Shown in pieces: positions 1 through 9,084 of a stretch of 64,000 bases of DNA. The notes beneath the pieces were generated by a model. It had not been told where the DNA came from and made no database searches. It saw only the letters and a list, made by a program, of their open reading frames with translations. Numbering within the stretch: the first letter of the stretch is position 1; each line of letters begins with the position of its first letter. Origin of the DNA: Arthrobacter rhizophilus (GTDB lineage Bacteria > Actinomycetota > Actinomycetes > Actinomycetales > Micrococcaceae); the NCBI RefSeq assembly GCF_026241105.1, contig NZ_JAPFFT010000001.1:483969-547968 (forward strand), written 5' to 3'. The position numbers and the translations under genes were made by a program.

Positions 1-1294
1 GGCGGTCCTGCCGGATGATGAAGACTTCCTTGATCAGCAGCATGATGGCTGCCGCCGTCGGGATGGCAATCAAGGCGCCGAGGACGCCCAGCAAACTGCC
101 GCCTGCAATCACCGAGATCACGGCGACTGCGCCGGGAACAGCGACCGCCTTCTGCATGATGCGCGGGGAGATGAAATAGGCCTCAAATTGCAGATAGGCG
201 AAGTAGCAGATGGCGTAGATCACGGCCGTTTGCCACCCGGCGGTCAAGGCCACCAGAATGACCACCACGGCGGCGATCATTCCTCCCACCAGGGGTATGA
301 ACGCGAGCAGGGCCACCACGAAAGCCAGAAGGACGCTGAACGGGATCCCCAGGATACTCATGACGATGAAAGCGAACAATGCGTTGAGCAAGGCCACACA
401 AACTTGGCCGATCACGTAGTTGCCCACCGAACGCGTGATTTCCTCTGACAGAGCCTCCACACGCGGCCTGCGCGAGCGGGGGGCAAGCCTGTAGCCCCAC
501 CTCTTCATGGCAGGCAGTGCACCGAGGAAGTAAAGGCTGAGGACCAGGACGATCAGCGTCCCGAACACGCCGTTGGCCACAGTGGAACCGAAACCGACCA
601 CACCGCCGAAGATGCCACCCATGGCGTCCGGGTTCTTGACGAATTTGTCCAGCTCCTGGCTGATCCTGTCGCGGACGCCGAACTGGCTGTCCAAGGACCG
701 GAAGAAATCGGAATCCACGAAACCGCGGATCCAATCAGGAGCCTGCCGCACGATCTGCGAGACCTGTTCCACGATCGTGGGGATGAGAGTGCCAAAAAAC
801 GCTGCCACCCCGGCAACAACCGCTCCGACCGCGATGACGACCCCGGCAGGGCGCGGAATCCTTCGTCCCTCAAGCCAACCAACCACGGGATCCAAGCCCA
901 GTGCAATGAACAAAGCGGTCACGATCCATAGCAACAGCTGGGCGGTATTGGTACCGATGTAGTACAACAATAGAGCGACACCGACGCCGGCCGTGCCCAT
1001 GAATCCGACATAGAGCGGATGCTGCGCGGACATCCTCGGACCGGGGGAGCCGAAGCGCGGACCGCCGGATTCGTCCTGCTCGGCCTCGACTGTTTCATCA
1101 TGCTCAAGCTCGGGCGGCATCTCGAAACGCACCCGCGGCTGTGCGCCCGGAATGGGCTGGCGGAGCCGGCGCACGAAGGAAGCCATCAGCCCCTCGCCGT
1201 GATCCCTGCCGTCCTGGGCGGACCCGTTGGCCAAACCATCCAGGCTGGTCCCGGGCTGTTGTTCGGCCGGAGTCGGACCCTTGCGCTCTTTCAC
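1..1294 (-). CDS. AI-2E family (PerM-type) transporter, C-terminus cut by window edge
   Basis: About 431 codons are visible from a GTG at 1294, preceded by GAAAAGG about 12 bases upstream; an in-frame ATG lies at 1186. The frame runs off the left edge without a stop, so the C-terminus is missing. A charged N-terminal tail of about 80 residues precedes several hydrophobic segments, with a long amphipathic middle part (roughly residues 145-200) and a late hydrophobic block ending FIIRQDR, the layout of the PerM/TqsA family. Family members are inner-membrane permeases, some exporting autoinducer-2 and others acting in ion or acid tolerance; the substrate here cannot be told. It is divergent from the next gene. 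Confidence 0.85.
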   Translation of the reverse strand, partial: MKERKGPTPAEQQPGTSLDGLANGSAQDGRDHGEGLMASFVRRLRQPIPGAQPRVRFEMPPELEHDETVEAEQDESGGPRFGSPGPRMSAQHPLYVGFMGTAGVGVALLLYYIGTNTAQLLLWIVTALFIALGLDPVVGWLEGRRIPRPAGVVIAVGAVVAGVAAFFGTLIPTIVEQVSQIVRQAPDWIRGFVDSDFFRSLDSQFGVRDRISQELDKFVKNPDAMGGIFGGVVGFGSTVANGVFGTLIVLVLSLYFLGALPAMKRWGYRLAPRSRRPRVEALSEEITRSVGNYVIGQVCVALLNALFAFIVMSILGIPFSVLLAFVVALLAFIPLVGGMIAAVVVILVALTAGWQTAVIYAICYFAYLQFEAYFISPRIMQKAVAVPGAVAVISVIAGGSLLGVLGALIAIPTAAAIMLLIKEVFIIRQDR

Positions 1295-1447
1295 GTGTTT
1301 TAGCTGCCTTTTCGTTCCGCGTTCAGGCCCCGGCGGTGCCCGATGTGATGTTGTTCGCCACACTATCAGCAGGCGGGAATTGGCGGATTCCAGGGGCCAA
1401 GCGGTGCGCCGGGAGCCTCCGTGGCAGGACTCCGAACTGACTCTTCG

Positions 1448-1465
1448 GTAACAAAACCGTTACCC
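1448..1465. promoter_or_regulatory. Inverted repeat GGTAAC-N6-GTTACC upstream of 1486 gene
   Basis: The bases form a perfect 6-bp inverted repeat around a 6-base centre and end 20 bases before the ATG at 1486. The same bases also read as two GTNAC half-sites (GTAAC at 1449, GTTAC at 1460) 11 bp apart, the arrangement described for the actinobacterial response regulator MtrA. Which reading is functional, if either, cannot be decided from sequence. Confidence 0.35.
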
Positions 1466-1485
1466 TTGAAGTTCAACGACCGCTG

Positions 1486-3240
1486 ATGATTGGTATTCCT
1501 GTGCGATTGAAGACTGCAGTTTCGCTGGTGCTGCTTGGCCTGCTGACACTGTTGGCCGGTGTTGGCCAGCTGACCTTTTGGGCTCCGGCCGAGACCGTGA
1601 CCGCGTCCGCTCCCGGCGACGCCAAAGCCGCTCCGCTGACGGTGATCAACCAAAGCGTGCTGACCCACAAAGGCGGTCCCACAAAGATCAGCGTCAAGGG
1701 CGATGGCAATTTCGTACTGGCTGTTGGCCGCCCGGATGACGTCGATGCATGGGTAGGAAAGACCGCACACAACAGCGTCAACGGGGTCTCCGAGGACGGC
1801 AAGTCCCTCCAAGTCGCGGGCACTGACGGCGAAGCGACAGCTCCATCCCCGGCCGGATCGGACCTGTGGGTTGAAACCCAGAACGCCAACGGTCAGCTGG
1901 ACTACACCTTTACTCCGCCCGCGAGTGGCAACTGGTCGCTGCTCTTGGCCAGCGACGGAACCAAGCCCGCGCCGTCGTCGATCTCCGTGACGTTCCGCAA
2001 CGATGCCACCATGCCGTGGGCCGTCCCGCTCATCGTCATTGGCGCGATCCTCATGCTCGCGGGTGTGGCGCTGCCTTTCGTCAACAAGCTCACACGCGGC
2101 CGAGGCCGGGGCCCTCGCCCAAGCGATCCCGCCGACGGCGGGAAGACAAACGAGAACGCGGAAGTCGATAATGGCGCTGCGGGCGAGGACACCAAGAAGA
2201 GCACGGGCGGCGGTCCTGCGCTCCGTGTCTCGATCGTGGCTGCCGCAGTGGCAGCTGCCCTCGTTGGTGGCACTGCGGCAGGCGCCCAGGCGAGCGATAC
2301 CCCTTCTCCCTCAGGGTCACCCACCGCGAGCCCGTCAGAGACCTCCGGGGCCCCGTCTGCCCCTGTCTTGGTGGACGCCCAACTCAAACGCATCCTGGAA
2401 CAGGTCGCCAGCGCAGTGGCCGCCGGCGATGCCGCGCGTGATGCCGCCAAGCTCGCTCCCCGGGTTGACGGCGCGGAGCTTCAGGTGCGGACGCAGAACT
2501 ACAAGATCCGGTCCCAGGTTGCAACGCACGAGGCACGGATGCCCGTCCGGTCCAGCAAGTTGCTGGGCAGCGTCATTACTACTCAGCGCAACTGGCCGCG
2601 CACGGTGATCGCCGTGACGCAGGGCGACGGCAACGTGGTTCCCCAGGTTCTGACTCTTGTGCAGGCTTCGGCGCGGGAGAACTACAAGCTCAAGAGTGCC
2701 TCTCCGCTCCAGCCCGGGACGTCTTTCCCGGCGATCCCCTTGGGCGGAACCCAGCAGGTAGCAGCAGAGGACAAGTCCGGGCTGCAGTACAGCGGGACCG
2801 AGGCGCTGGCCGCCCTGGGTGATCGCCTGACCAAGGCGGACTCAGCTTTCAAGGACAAGCTGGTGGAGGGAACCAACTCGCCCTACATTGCCGATGTCCT
2901 GGACTACCAGGCCAGCACCGTGAAGGCCGGCGCCAATGGAAACTTCACCTTCACCCACACCCCCACTCCGGCGGACACGGCAGTGTTCAGGACGTCCGAC
3001 GGCGGTGCTGTGGTTGTGGGAAAGCTGGACTTCGATTTCACCAGCAAGCCCAAGTCTGATGGCGACACGCTGACTGTGGACAAAGCTGCGGCTGTGCTTG
3101 CCGGCGGGGATTCCACGAAAGTGGGCCTCGTGCAGACCTTCGCGGAGTCAGTAGCCGTGTACATTCCGCCGGCTGGTTCGACTGCTCCGATGAAGCTCGT
3201 TGCCGCGGTCCGCGGTCTGGTGGGAGCCAGCTTCAAGTAG
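1486..3240 (+). CDS. Membrane-anchored protein of unknown function, 584 aa
   Basis: I do not recognise a named family. Three hydrophobic stretches are visible: residues ~8-30 (signal anchor), ~178-200, and ~247-270 ending in AGAQA like a second signal sequence. Between the first two lies a domain of about 145 residues rich in beta-type sequence. After the third comes a Ser/Pro/Thr linker (PSPSGSPTASPSE) and a C-terminal domain of about 290 residues. The likely topology is two extracytoplasmic domains joined by a short charged cytoplasmic loop (residues ~200-245). The ATG at 1486 is used; GTG at 1501 is an alternative. An inverted repeat just upstream suggests regulated expression, possibly with cell-envelope genes. 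Confidence 0.7.
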   Translation: MIGIPVRLKTAVSLVLLGLLTLLAGVGQLTFWAPAETVTASAPGDAKAAPLTVINQSVLTHKGGPTKISVKGDGNFVLAVGRPDDVDAWVGKTAHNSVNGVSEDGKSLQVAGTDGEATAPSPAGSDLWVETQNANGQLDYTFTPPASGNWSLLLASDGTKPAPSSISVTFRNDATMPWAVPLIVIGAILMLAGVALPFVNKLTRGRGRGPRPSDPADGGKTNENAEVDNGAAGEDTKKSTGGGPALRVSIVAAAVAAALVGGTAAGAQASDTPSPSGSPTASPSETSGAPSAPVLVDAQLKRILEQVASAVAAGDAARDAAKLAPRVDGAELQVRTQNYKIRSQVATHEARMPVRSSKLLGSVITTQRNWPRTVIAVTQGDGNVVPQVLTLVQASARENYKLKSASPLQPGTSFPAIPLGGTQQVAAEDKSGLQYSGTEALAALGDRLTKADSAFKDKLVEGTNSPYIADVLDYQASTVKAGANGNFTFTHTPTPADTAVFRTSDGGAVVVGKLDFDFTSKPKSDGDTLTVDKAAAVLAGGDSTKVGLVQTFAESVAVYIPPAGSTAPMKLVAAVRGLVGASFK

Positions 3241-3276
3241 GCAAATGCTCGTGGCGCAGCGGTTAGAGTGGACGGT

Positions 3277-4242
3277 ATGAGTTCGCCAGGATCCCGTCCC
3301 GTCTCTCCAGCCGCTGCCAGCCAGCTCAACCTTCGCGGCGCCGTCGACCTCTCTGCATTGCGGCGCCCTGCGCCGTCGGCATCGAGCGGTGTCCCGGCTG
3401 CCTCAGGGGGAAGCAGCGGAAGTACCCAGCCCCTGCGAGTAGATGCCACCGAGGCTAATTTCCAAGACCTCGTGCAGCTGTCCTCGCAGATTCCGGTCCT
3501 TTTCCTCTTGTGGTCCAACCGCTCCTTGGAATCATCGAATCTGCTGCAGAGCCTCGAAACTGTTGTCGAAGGTTTCGCCGGCAAAGTCGTCCTGGCCGCG
3601 GCGGATGTTGACGCGTTCCCGCAGCTTGCGCAGGCATTCCAGATCCAGGCCATCCCCACCGCTGTCGCAGTGTTGAAAGGCCAGCCTGTGCCGCTGTTCG
3701 AAGGGCCCGCCTCGGACCAGGAAATCCGCAGCCTTATCGATGAACTCCTCAAGGTGGCCGAAGCCAACGGAGTGACGGGCAGCATCGGCGACGGCGCCCC
3801 TGCCGCTGAGGCCCCGCCTTTGCCACCCCTGCACCAAACAGCCTTCGATGCCATTGAGGCGGGGGACTACGCCGCTGCCGCGATCGCTTACCGTCAGGCG
3901 CTTGCCGAGAAGCCCGCTGACTCGGAAGCGAAGGCCGGACTCGCGCAGGTGGAACTGATGGGCCGCCTTGAGTCCTTGACCGCGACAGAAGTCGAAGCCC
4001 TGCGCCACCAGGCCGCGGAGGAACCGGACAGCATCGAAGTGCAGCTCAGCGTGGCGGATCTGGACATCTCGGGGGGCCACATCGAGGACGCGTTCAACCG
4101 CATCATTGCCTTCATCGGCCGCAATTTCGGGCCTGAGCGCGAAACCGCGCGTGTACGCCTGCTCGAGCTGTTCGATGTCGTCGGCATTTCGGACCAACGT
4201 GTGGCCAAGGCCCGGCAAGGCCTCGCTCGGGTCCTCTTCTAA
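3277..4242 (+). CDS. Thioredoxin-fold/TPR protein, CnoX (YbbN)-like
   Basis: The ATG at 3277 sits 7 bases after a TAGAGT -10 box, a leaderless start; a GTG at 3268 would extend the frame by 3 codons. The product is 321 aa: a low-complexity N-terminus, a thioredoxin fold at ~50-165 with the cis-proline region QAIPTAV, then helical repeats of TPR type to the end. The CXXC redox motif is absent: the site reads WSNRS. This agrees with YbbN/CnoX-type proteins, which act as chaperone holdases rather than disulfide reductases. The stop overlaps the next ATG by one base (TAATG), so the oxidoreductase downstream is co-translated. Confidence 0.8.
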   Translation: MSSPGSRPVSPAAASQLNLRGAVDLSALRRPAPSASSGVPAASGGSSGSTQPLRVDATEANFQDLVQLSSQIPVLFLLWSNRSLESSNLLQSLETVVEGFAGKVVLAAADVDAFPQLAQAFQIQAIPTAVAVLKGQPVPLFEGPASDQEIRSLIDELLKVAEANGVTGSIGDGAPAAEAPPLPPLHQTAFDAIEAGDYAAAAIAYRQALAEKPADSEAKAGLAQVELMGRLESLTATEVEALRHQAAEEPDSIEVQLSVADLDISGGHIEDAFNRIIAFIGRNFGPERETARVRLLELFDVVGISDQRVAKARQGLARVLF

Positions 4243-5345
4243 TGACGCAGCCGGCGTTGTTCAGCCCGCTCCAGCTACGCTCCCTGACCTTGCCTCATCG
4301 AGGCTGGGTATCACCGATGTGCCAGTACAGTTGCTCGGCCGACGGCGATGGCGGGGTACCCAACGATTGGCACCTGGTGCACCTTGGAGCGTTTGCCACG
4401 GGCGGTGCGGCCCTTATACTCACCGAGGCGGCAGCCGTGAGCCCCGAGGGGCGGATCAGCCCGAGGGACGCCGGGCTGTATACGGTTGAGCAGGCGGCCG
4501 CCTGGGAGCGGATCGTGGACTTTGTACACCGCAACAGCGCCATAGGCGGCAAAATCGGCGCCCAACTGGCACACGCCGGGCGCAAGGCTTCGACTTATTG
4601 GCCATTTGCTGAACAGGACGGATCCGTTGCGGAGGCCGACGGCGGCTGGGTCCCCCGGGGCCCGGGCGACGAAGCCTTTGCCGGGCTGGCCACCCCTGTT
4701 GCGATGAGCGAGGCGGACATCCAGGCCGTGATTTCCGATTTCGCGGCGGCGGCCGTGCGGGCAGTGGATGCGGGTTTCGACACCCTCGAGATCCACGGCG
4801 CCCATGGCTACCTTCTGCATGAGTTCCAAAGCCCACTGATCAATAAGCGCGATGATTCCTGGGGAGGCAGTGAGGACGGCCGTAGCCGCCTGACGCTTGC
4901 GGTCATCGATGCCGTCCGTGCCGTCATCCCCGACTCGATGCCGTTGTTGCTGCGGATTTCGGCCAGCGACTGGGCCGAGGGTGGCGTGGACATTGACACC
5001 TCGGTGCGTCTGGCCCGGGCGGCGTCCGAGCGCGGTGTGGACTTGGTGGATGTCTCTAGCGGCGGCGCTGTGGCCCATCAGCGGATCAAAGCCGGCCCTG
5101 GCTATCAGACGGGATTCTCTGAGCAGATCCGGCGCGAGGCGGGCGTCCCTACCGGGGCTGTAGGATTCCTGACGTCCTCCGGGCAAGCCGAACATACCGT
5201 GGCCACCGGCCAAGCCGACGGCGTCTTCATGGCCCGCGCGGCACTCCGGGATCCGCACTGGTGGCTTCGTGCAGCTTTTGAACTTGGGTTCCCCTTGGAG
5301 TGGGCGCCGCAGTATCAGCGCGCGGTTCCGCGGCACAGCTTCTGA
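4242..5345 (+). CDS. NADH:flavin oxidoreductase, old yellow enzyme (YqjM-like)
   Basis: A 367-aa TIM-barrel flavoprotein of normal length for the OYE family. Visible signatures are MCQYS near the N-terminus, GRISPRDAGLY, the substrate/FMN region AHAGRKAST, the paired HGAHGYLLHEFQSPLIN stretch with active-site His residues, and RDDSWGGS. Members reduce activated C=C bonds using FMN and NAD(P)H; the physiological substrate is usually unknown. The start codon overlaps the stop of the thioredoxin-fold gene by one base, indicating one transcript. No Shine-Dalgarno is obvious, as expected for a coupled gene. Confidence 0.9.
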   Translation: MTQPALFSPLQLRSLTLPHRGWVSPMCQYSCSADGDGGVPNDWHLVHLGAFATGGAALILTEAAAVSPEGRISPRDAGLYTVEQAAAWERIVDFVHRNSAIGGKIGAQLAHAGRKASTYWPFAEQDGSVAEADGGWVPRGPGDEAFAGLATPVAMSEADIQAVISDFAAAAVRAVDAGFDTLEIHGAHGYLLHEFQSPLINKRDDSWGGSEDGRSRLTLAVIDAVRAVIPDSMPLLLRISASDWAEGGVDIDTSVRLARAASERGVDLVDVSSGGAVAHQRIKAGPGYQTGFSEQIRREAGVPTGAVGFLTSSGQAEHTVATGQADGVFMARAALRDPHWWLRAAFELGFPLEWAPQYQRAVPRHSF

Positions 5346-5361
5346 CGCCAAGCGTTTGGAG

Positions 5362-5390
5362 ATCTAATCCTTTGCACATCTAGTCCTTTG
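5362..5390. repeat. Two 13-bp direct repeats, ATCTARTCCTTTG
   Basis: ATCTAATCCTTTG (5362-5374) and ATCTAGTCCTTTG (5378-5390) differ at one base and are 16 bp apart. They lie in the 128-bp gap between the oxidoreductase and the ABC genes, about 85 bp before the next gene. The gap otherwise contains GC-rich short repeats (GGTCCGGAG twice) and the -10 box of the ABC operon. Confidence 0.4.
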
Positions 5391-5473
5391 GGATGAGGCA
5401 GGTCCGGAGGGGTGGTCCGGAGTTCCCCCTCAGGGACGAGCCCCGGAAGCCTTGCCGGGACTAGGCTGGCTGC

Positions 5474-6265
5474 ATGAGTGTCCAGCTTCCCGATTCCGCT
5501 TCCACCTTCCGGGTGCCCGCCTTGGCGCTTCGCGGACTGGCCAAACGCTTCGGCGGCAAGATCGCCGTCGACGGCATCAGCCTGGATGTGCCCGCCGGCT
5601 CCTTCTACGGAGTGGTTGGTCCCAACGGGGCGGGCAAGACGACCACGTTGTCCATGGCAACGGGGCTCCTGCGGCCGGATTTCGGAACTGCCTTCATTCA
5701 TGGCGTGGACGTATGGGCGAAGCCTCTGGAAGCCAAGAAACTGATGGGGATATTGCCGGACGGTGTGAGGCTCTTCGACAGATTGACCGGTGAACAGCTG
5801 GTCACGTATGCGGGCCTGCTTCGCGGCATGGACAGGGAAATCGTTGCCCAGAGGGTAGGGGAACTGCTTGAAGCACTGGATCTCAGCGGCGACGCGGGCA
5901 CCCTCGTGGTGGACTATTCCGCCGGCATGACAAAGAAGATCGCACTGGCCTCGGCGCTCATCCATGCGCCAAGGCTGTTGGTGCTGGACGAGCCCTTTGA
6001 ATCGGTGGATCCAATCTCAGCTGCCAACATCAGGGGGATCCTGGACAATTATGTGTCCTCGGGAGGAACCGTGATCGTCTCAAGCCACGTCATGGACCTG
6101 GTGCAGCGCATGTGCGACCACGTGGCCGTGGTCGCGGCGGGCAGGGTGTTGGCTGCCGGAACCGTGGATGAGGTCCGCGACGGCGCCACGCTCGAGGACC
6201 GCTTTGTGCAGTTGGTGGGCGGCGGAAACCGGACGAAAGGCCTGGAATGGTTGCGCACCTTCTGA
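5474..6265 (+). CDS. ABC transporter ATP-binding protein
   Basis: A 263-aa nucleotide-binding domain with Walker A GPNGAGKTT (residues ~53-61), a diverged signature YSAGM in place of LSGGQ, Walker B LLVLDEP, and the H-loop SSHVMD. The C-terminus lacks an extra domain, so it is a cytoplasmic ATPase partner for the permease encoded immediately downstream, overlapping by 19 bp. The start is leaderless: TAGGCT at 5462-5467 lies 6 bases before the ATG. It most resembles ATPases of ABC-2-type exporters; the substrate is unknown. Confidence 0.9.
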   Translation: MSVQLPDSASTFRVPALALRGLAKRFGGKIAVDGISLDVPAGSFYGVVGPNGAGKTTTLSMATGLLRPDFGTAFIHGVDVWAKPLEAKKLMGILPDGVRLFDRLTGEQLVTYAGLLRGMDREIVAQRVGELLEALDLSGDAGTLVVDYSAGMTKKIALASALIHAPRLLVLDEPFESVDPISAANIRGILDNYVSSGGTVIVSSHVMDLVQRMCDHVAVVAAGRVLAAGTVDEVRDGATLEDRFVQLVGGGNRTKGLEWLRTF

Positions 6266-7818
6266 GCCTGAAATGGCGGCTCCTGCTGAACGGCTTCCGG
6301 CGCAGTCCGGGCCAGATCGTGGGGATCGCGATCGGTGGGCTCTACGCATTAGGAGTCGTGGCGGCCCTGATTGCGGTCCTTGTCGCCTTGCGGTGGGCCG
6401 ATACTGAGACCGCACATACCGCCGTCGTCCTCGGCGGCGCTGCTGCGATCCTGGCCTGGGCTGTGGTGCCGCTGATGGCTTCGGCCGCGGATATGACGCT
6501 TGACCCTTCCCGCTTCACGACGTCGGCGATCCCCATGCGCCAGCTGCTGACCGGACTTGCCCTCGCCGGATTCATCGGATTGCCGGGCTTGTCCACCCTG
6601 TTGGTGGCTTTGTTCACTGCGGCAACATGGTGGCGAAGTGCGCCGGCGGTGGCCGGTGCCCTGGTGGGTGCCGTGCTGGGCGTCCTCAGCTGTGTGGTGC
6701 TGTCGAAAGTGGTAACGACGGCGACAGCCAGCCTCGCTGCCTCCCGTCGCTTCAAGGATGCGAGCAGCATTGTGGTCTTTGTGCCGCTTGTCTTGATGGG
6801 ACCGATCGTGGCTGGCGTCGTCGGAGGAGTGTCCAGTTCCACCGACTATCTTCCCGGACTCGCCCGGACGGTCTCCTGGACTCCCCTCGGCGCTCCCTGG
6901 GCCCTTGGTGGGGATCTGGCATCGGGAGATGCCGCGGGCGCCGGCATTAAGACGCTCATCTCGTTGGCCACTCTCCTCGCGTTGTTTGCATGTTGGAATG
7001 CACTGCTCAAGCGGGCGCTGGTTACTCCGAGATACTCCGGCGGATCAGGGAAACGCGGCGGAAAACTTGGCTTGTTCGGGCTTCTGCCGGCAACTCCTAC
7101 CGGCGCTGTTGCGGCTCGCGCCCTCACCTACTGGCTCCGTGATCCGCGCTATGCGGCCGCACTGACTGTGGTCCCGTTGCTGCCGGTGATCTTCCTGTTC
7201 GAATCCGGGCAGTCCGGAGGCTACTCCATGCTGATGGTCCTCGGGCCCCTGACTGCTTTTGTCCTCGCCTGGTCCATCGCAGCCGATGTTTCGTACGACA
7301 ACACCGCGTTTGCCTTGCATCTGGCCACCGGGGTCCGCGGCATCGACGACCGGCTTGGCCGGGCCCTTGCTTGCCTGGCCTTCGCGCTCCCCGTGGTGCT
7401 GATTTTCGCCGTCGGGCCATTTTTCCTGACGGGAGATTGGGGCTGGCTGCCCGGTATTCTTGGACTTTCCTTGGGCGTATTGTTTACGGGCCTCGGGTTG
7501 TCTTCCATCGTGTCGGCGCGGTACACGTCAAGCGTGCCGTTGCCCGGTGACAGCCCGTTCAAGAAGCCGCCAGGCAACGTTGCCCAGACACTGGCCGTCC
7601 AGTTCGGAGGAATGGCGGTCCTGCTTGTCCTGCTCCTTCCCGAACTTGTGCTCGTGATTGTCCAGTCCGTCACGGGCGATCCGTTGTGGGGGTGGATCAA
7701 TCTTGCAATGGGCGCACTTCTTGGAGTAGTTCTCTTCGTGGCGGGTGTCCGGATCGGCGGCCGCTGGCTTGACCGACGCGGGCCGGAACTCTTTGCTCAA
7801 CTCAGCGTCCACCGTTGA
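6247..7818 (+). CDS. ABC transporter permease, ABC-2-like, 523 aa
   Basis: The ATG at 6247 lies inside the end of the ATPase gene in another frame. The protein is very hydrophobic with about 12 predicted membrane segments, starting after a short basic cytoplasmic N-terminus (LKWRLLLNGFRRSP). A large loop rich in Gly and basic residues occurs near residue 265. No periplasmic-type domain or substrate-binding protein gene is present nearby, so an exporter made of this protein and the preceding ATPase is the simplest reading. The substrate cannot be inferred. Confidence 0.85.
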   Translation: MVAHLLSLKWRLLLNGFRRSPGQIVGIAIGGLYALGVVAALIAVLVALRWADTETAHTAVVLGGAAAILAWAVVPLMASAADMTLDPSRFTTSAIPMRQLLTGLALAGFIGLPGLSTLLVALFTAATWWRSAPAVAGALVGAVLGVLSCVVLSKVVTTATASLAASRRFKDASSIVVFVPLVLMGPIVAGVVGGVSSSTDYLPGLARTVSWTPLGAPWALGGDLASGDAAGAGIKTLISLATLLALFACWNALLKRALVTPRYSGGSGKRGGKLGLFGLLPATPTGAVAARALTYWLRDPRYAAALTVVPLLPVIFLFESGQSGGYSMLMVLGPLTAFVLAWSIAADVSYDNTAFALHLATGVRGIDDRLGRALACLAFALPVVLIFAVGPFFLTGDWGWLPGILGLSLGVLFTGLGLSSIVSARYTSSVPLPGDSPFKKPPGNVAQTLAVQFGGMAVLLVLLLPELVLVIVQSVTGDPLWGWINLAMGALLGVVLFVAGVRIGGRWLDRRGPELFAQLSVHR

Positions 7819-7855
7819 TTCCATGAGCGACAATGACAAGATATGGGACATGGGA

Positions 7856-7902
7856 TAACCTGAAAGTCGAACCAGTCGATCCGGGAAACTCAGCCAGAAA
7901 GG
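7856..7902 (+). promoter_or_regulatory. Putative -10 box and leader of nagB
   Basis: TAACCT (7856-7861) fits the TANNNT -10 pattern used across this window. It is followed by a leader of about 45 bases and an AAAGG ribosome-binding site (7898-7902) 9 bases before the nagB ATG. I see no known riboswitch or ribozyme structure in this short leader. Confidence 0.4.
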
Positions 7903-7911
7903 TCGTGGACC

Positions 7912-8694
7912 ATGGAAGTTGTCATCCTTCCGGGAAGCAAGCAGATCGGGGCACTTGCCGCTGATGCCATCGAGTCGCTGCTTCGTCGAAAGCCGAACGC
8001 TGTCCTGGGCCTCGCCACGGGCTCGTCTCCGCTCCCTGTCTACGACGAGCTTGCGCGCCGCCACCAGGAAAGGGGCCTTGACTTCAGCCAGGCCCACGCT
8101 TTCGCCCTGGACGAATACGTAGGGCTCGAGCCTGGACATCCGGAATCGTACCGTGAAGTCATCCGGCGCGAATTCACGGACAGGGTCAACATCGACCCCG
8201 CGAACGTCCATAGCCCAGACGGTACCGCAGCCGACCTTCCTGCAGCGTGCCAGGCGTATGAGGACTCCATGCGGGCACTCGGCGGCGTTGACCTGCAGAT
8301 TCTCGGTGTGGGGACCGATGGCCACATCGGATTCAATGAGCCCGGCTCGTCGCTCGCCTCGCGGACCCGGATCAAGACGCTGATCGAGCAGACACGCAAG
8401 GACAACGCCCGCTTCTTCAAGAGCATCGACGACGTCCCGCACCACGTGGTCACGCAGGGGCTCGGAACCATCATGGATGCCCGGCATGTTGTCCTGATTG
8501 CCACCGGGGCGCAGAAAGCCCAGGCTGTCCGGGACTTTGTGGAAGGGCCCGTCGCAGCCATCTGCGCCGCGTCGGTGCTGCAGATGCACCAGCACGCCAC
8601 CATCCTGATTGATGAAGCTGCCGCTTCCTCGCTCAAGCTTGCCGACTACTACCGCCACACGTACGACAACAAGCCGAAGTGGCAGAGCATCTGA
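7912..8694 (+). CDS. nagB: Glucosamine-6-phosphate deaminase
   Basis: A 260-aa protein of the usual NagB length. It carries the sugar-phosphate binding loop GLATGSSPLPVYDEL (~34-48), the LDEYVGL segment with the catalytic Asp, and the GTDGHIGFNEPGSS motif holding the ring-opening His and its acidic partner. NagB converts glucosamine-6-phosphate to fructose-6-phosphate and ammonia in the cytoplasm, joining amino-sugar use to glycolysis. The start is ATG 7912 with AAAGG upstream. No nagA or transporter lies beside it, so it appears to be a single-gene unit. Confidence 0.95.
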   Translation: MEVVILPGSKQIGALAADAIESLLRRKPNAVLGLATGSSPLPVYDELARRHQERGLDFSQAHAFALDEYVGLEPGHPESYREVIRREFTDRVNIDPANVHSPDGTAADLPAACQAYEDSMRALGGVDLQILGVGTDGHIGFNEPGSSLASRTRIKTLIEQTRKDNARFFKSIDDVPHHVVTQGLGTIMDARHVVLIATGAQKAQAVRDFVEGPVAAICAASVLQMHQHATILIDEAAASSLKLADYYRHTYDNKPKWQSI

Positions 8695-8725
8695 TCGCGA
8701 AGCTGCAGCGGCTAAGATGGATGGC

Positions 8726-9058
8726 ATGACGACGCTGCCTCCGGACCCATTCGAAAACGATCCCATGCGCGAGCTTTCCGGAGCCGGAACTTCCACTGCA
8801 ACCATTGAGCGCGAGGAAGTGCGCCAGGAAGTGGAACCCGGTGACCGGGAGCGTTTCTCGCACTATGTCCGCAAGGAAAAGATCATGGAGTCCGCCCTGA
8901 CAGGCGCACCCGTGATTGCGCTGTGCGGCAAAGTGTGGACTCCTGGCCGGGATCCGCAGAAGTTCCCGGTCTGCCCCGAGTGTAAAGAAATCTATGACGG
9001 ACTTCGCCCTGGTAACGACGGCGGAGACAAGGGCAGCGGATCGGGCGACTCCAAGTAG
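8726..9058 (+). CDS. DUF3039 protein
   Basis: A 110-aa soluble protein matching the actinobacterial DUF3039 family by its ALCGKVW-P-RDPQKFPVCPECKEIYD segment; the two Cys of CPEC plus an upstream Cys suggest a small metal site. The N-terminal half is acidic and probably flexible. The start is leaderless: TAAGAT (8713-8718) then 7 bases to ATG 8726. The role is unknown. It precedes the small membrane ORF and the helicase on the same strand. Confidence 0.85.
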   Translation: MTTLPPDPFENDPMRELSGAGTSTATIEREEVRQEVEPGDRERFSHYVRKEKIMESALTGAPVIALCGKVWTPGRDPQKFPVCPECKEIYDGLRPGNDGGDKGSGSGDSK

Positions 9059-9084
9059 TCAGCAAGTCCCAGCAGTGAGCAATC

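Noticed and set aside
2904..3854. Minus-strand frame of about 316 codons
   Set aside because: Ser/Ala/Thr-rich shadow of the unknown membrane protein and the thioredoxin-fold gene.
7819..7911. Possible glmS-type ribozyme or riboswitch before nagB
   Set aside because: The leader is only about 45-90 bases and shows none of the conserved core elements.
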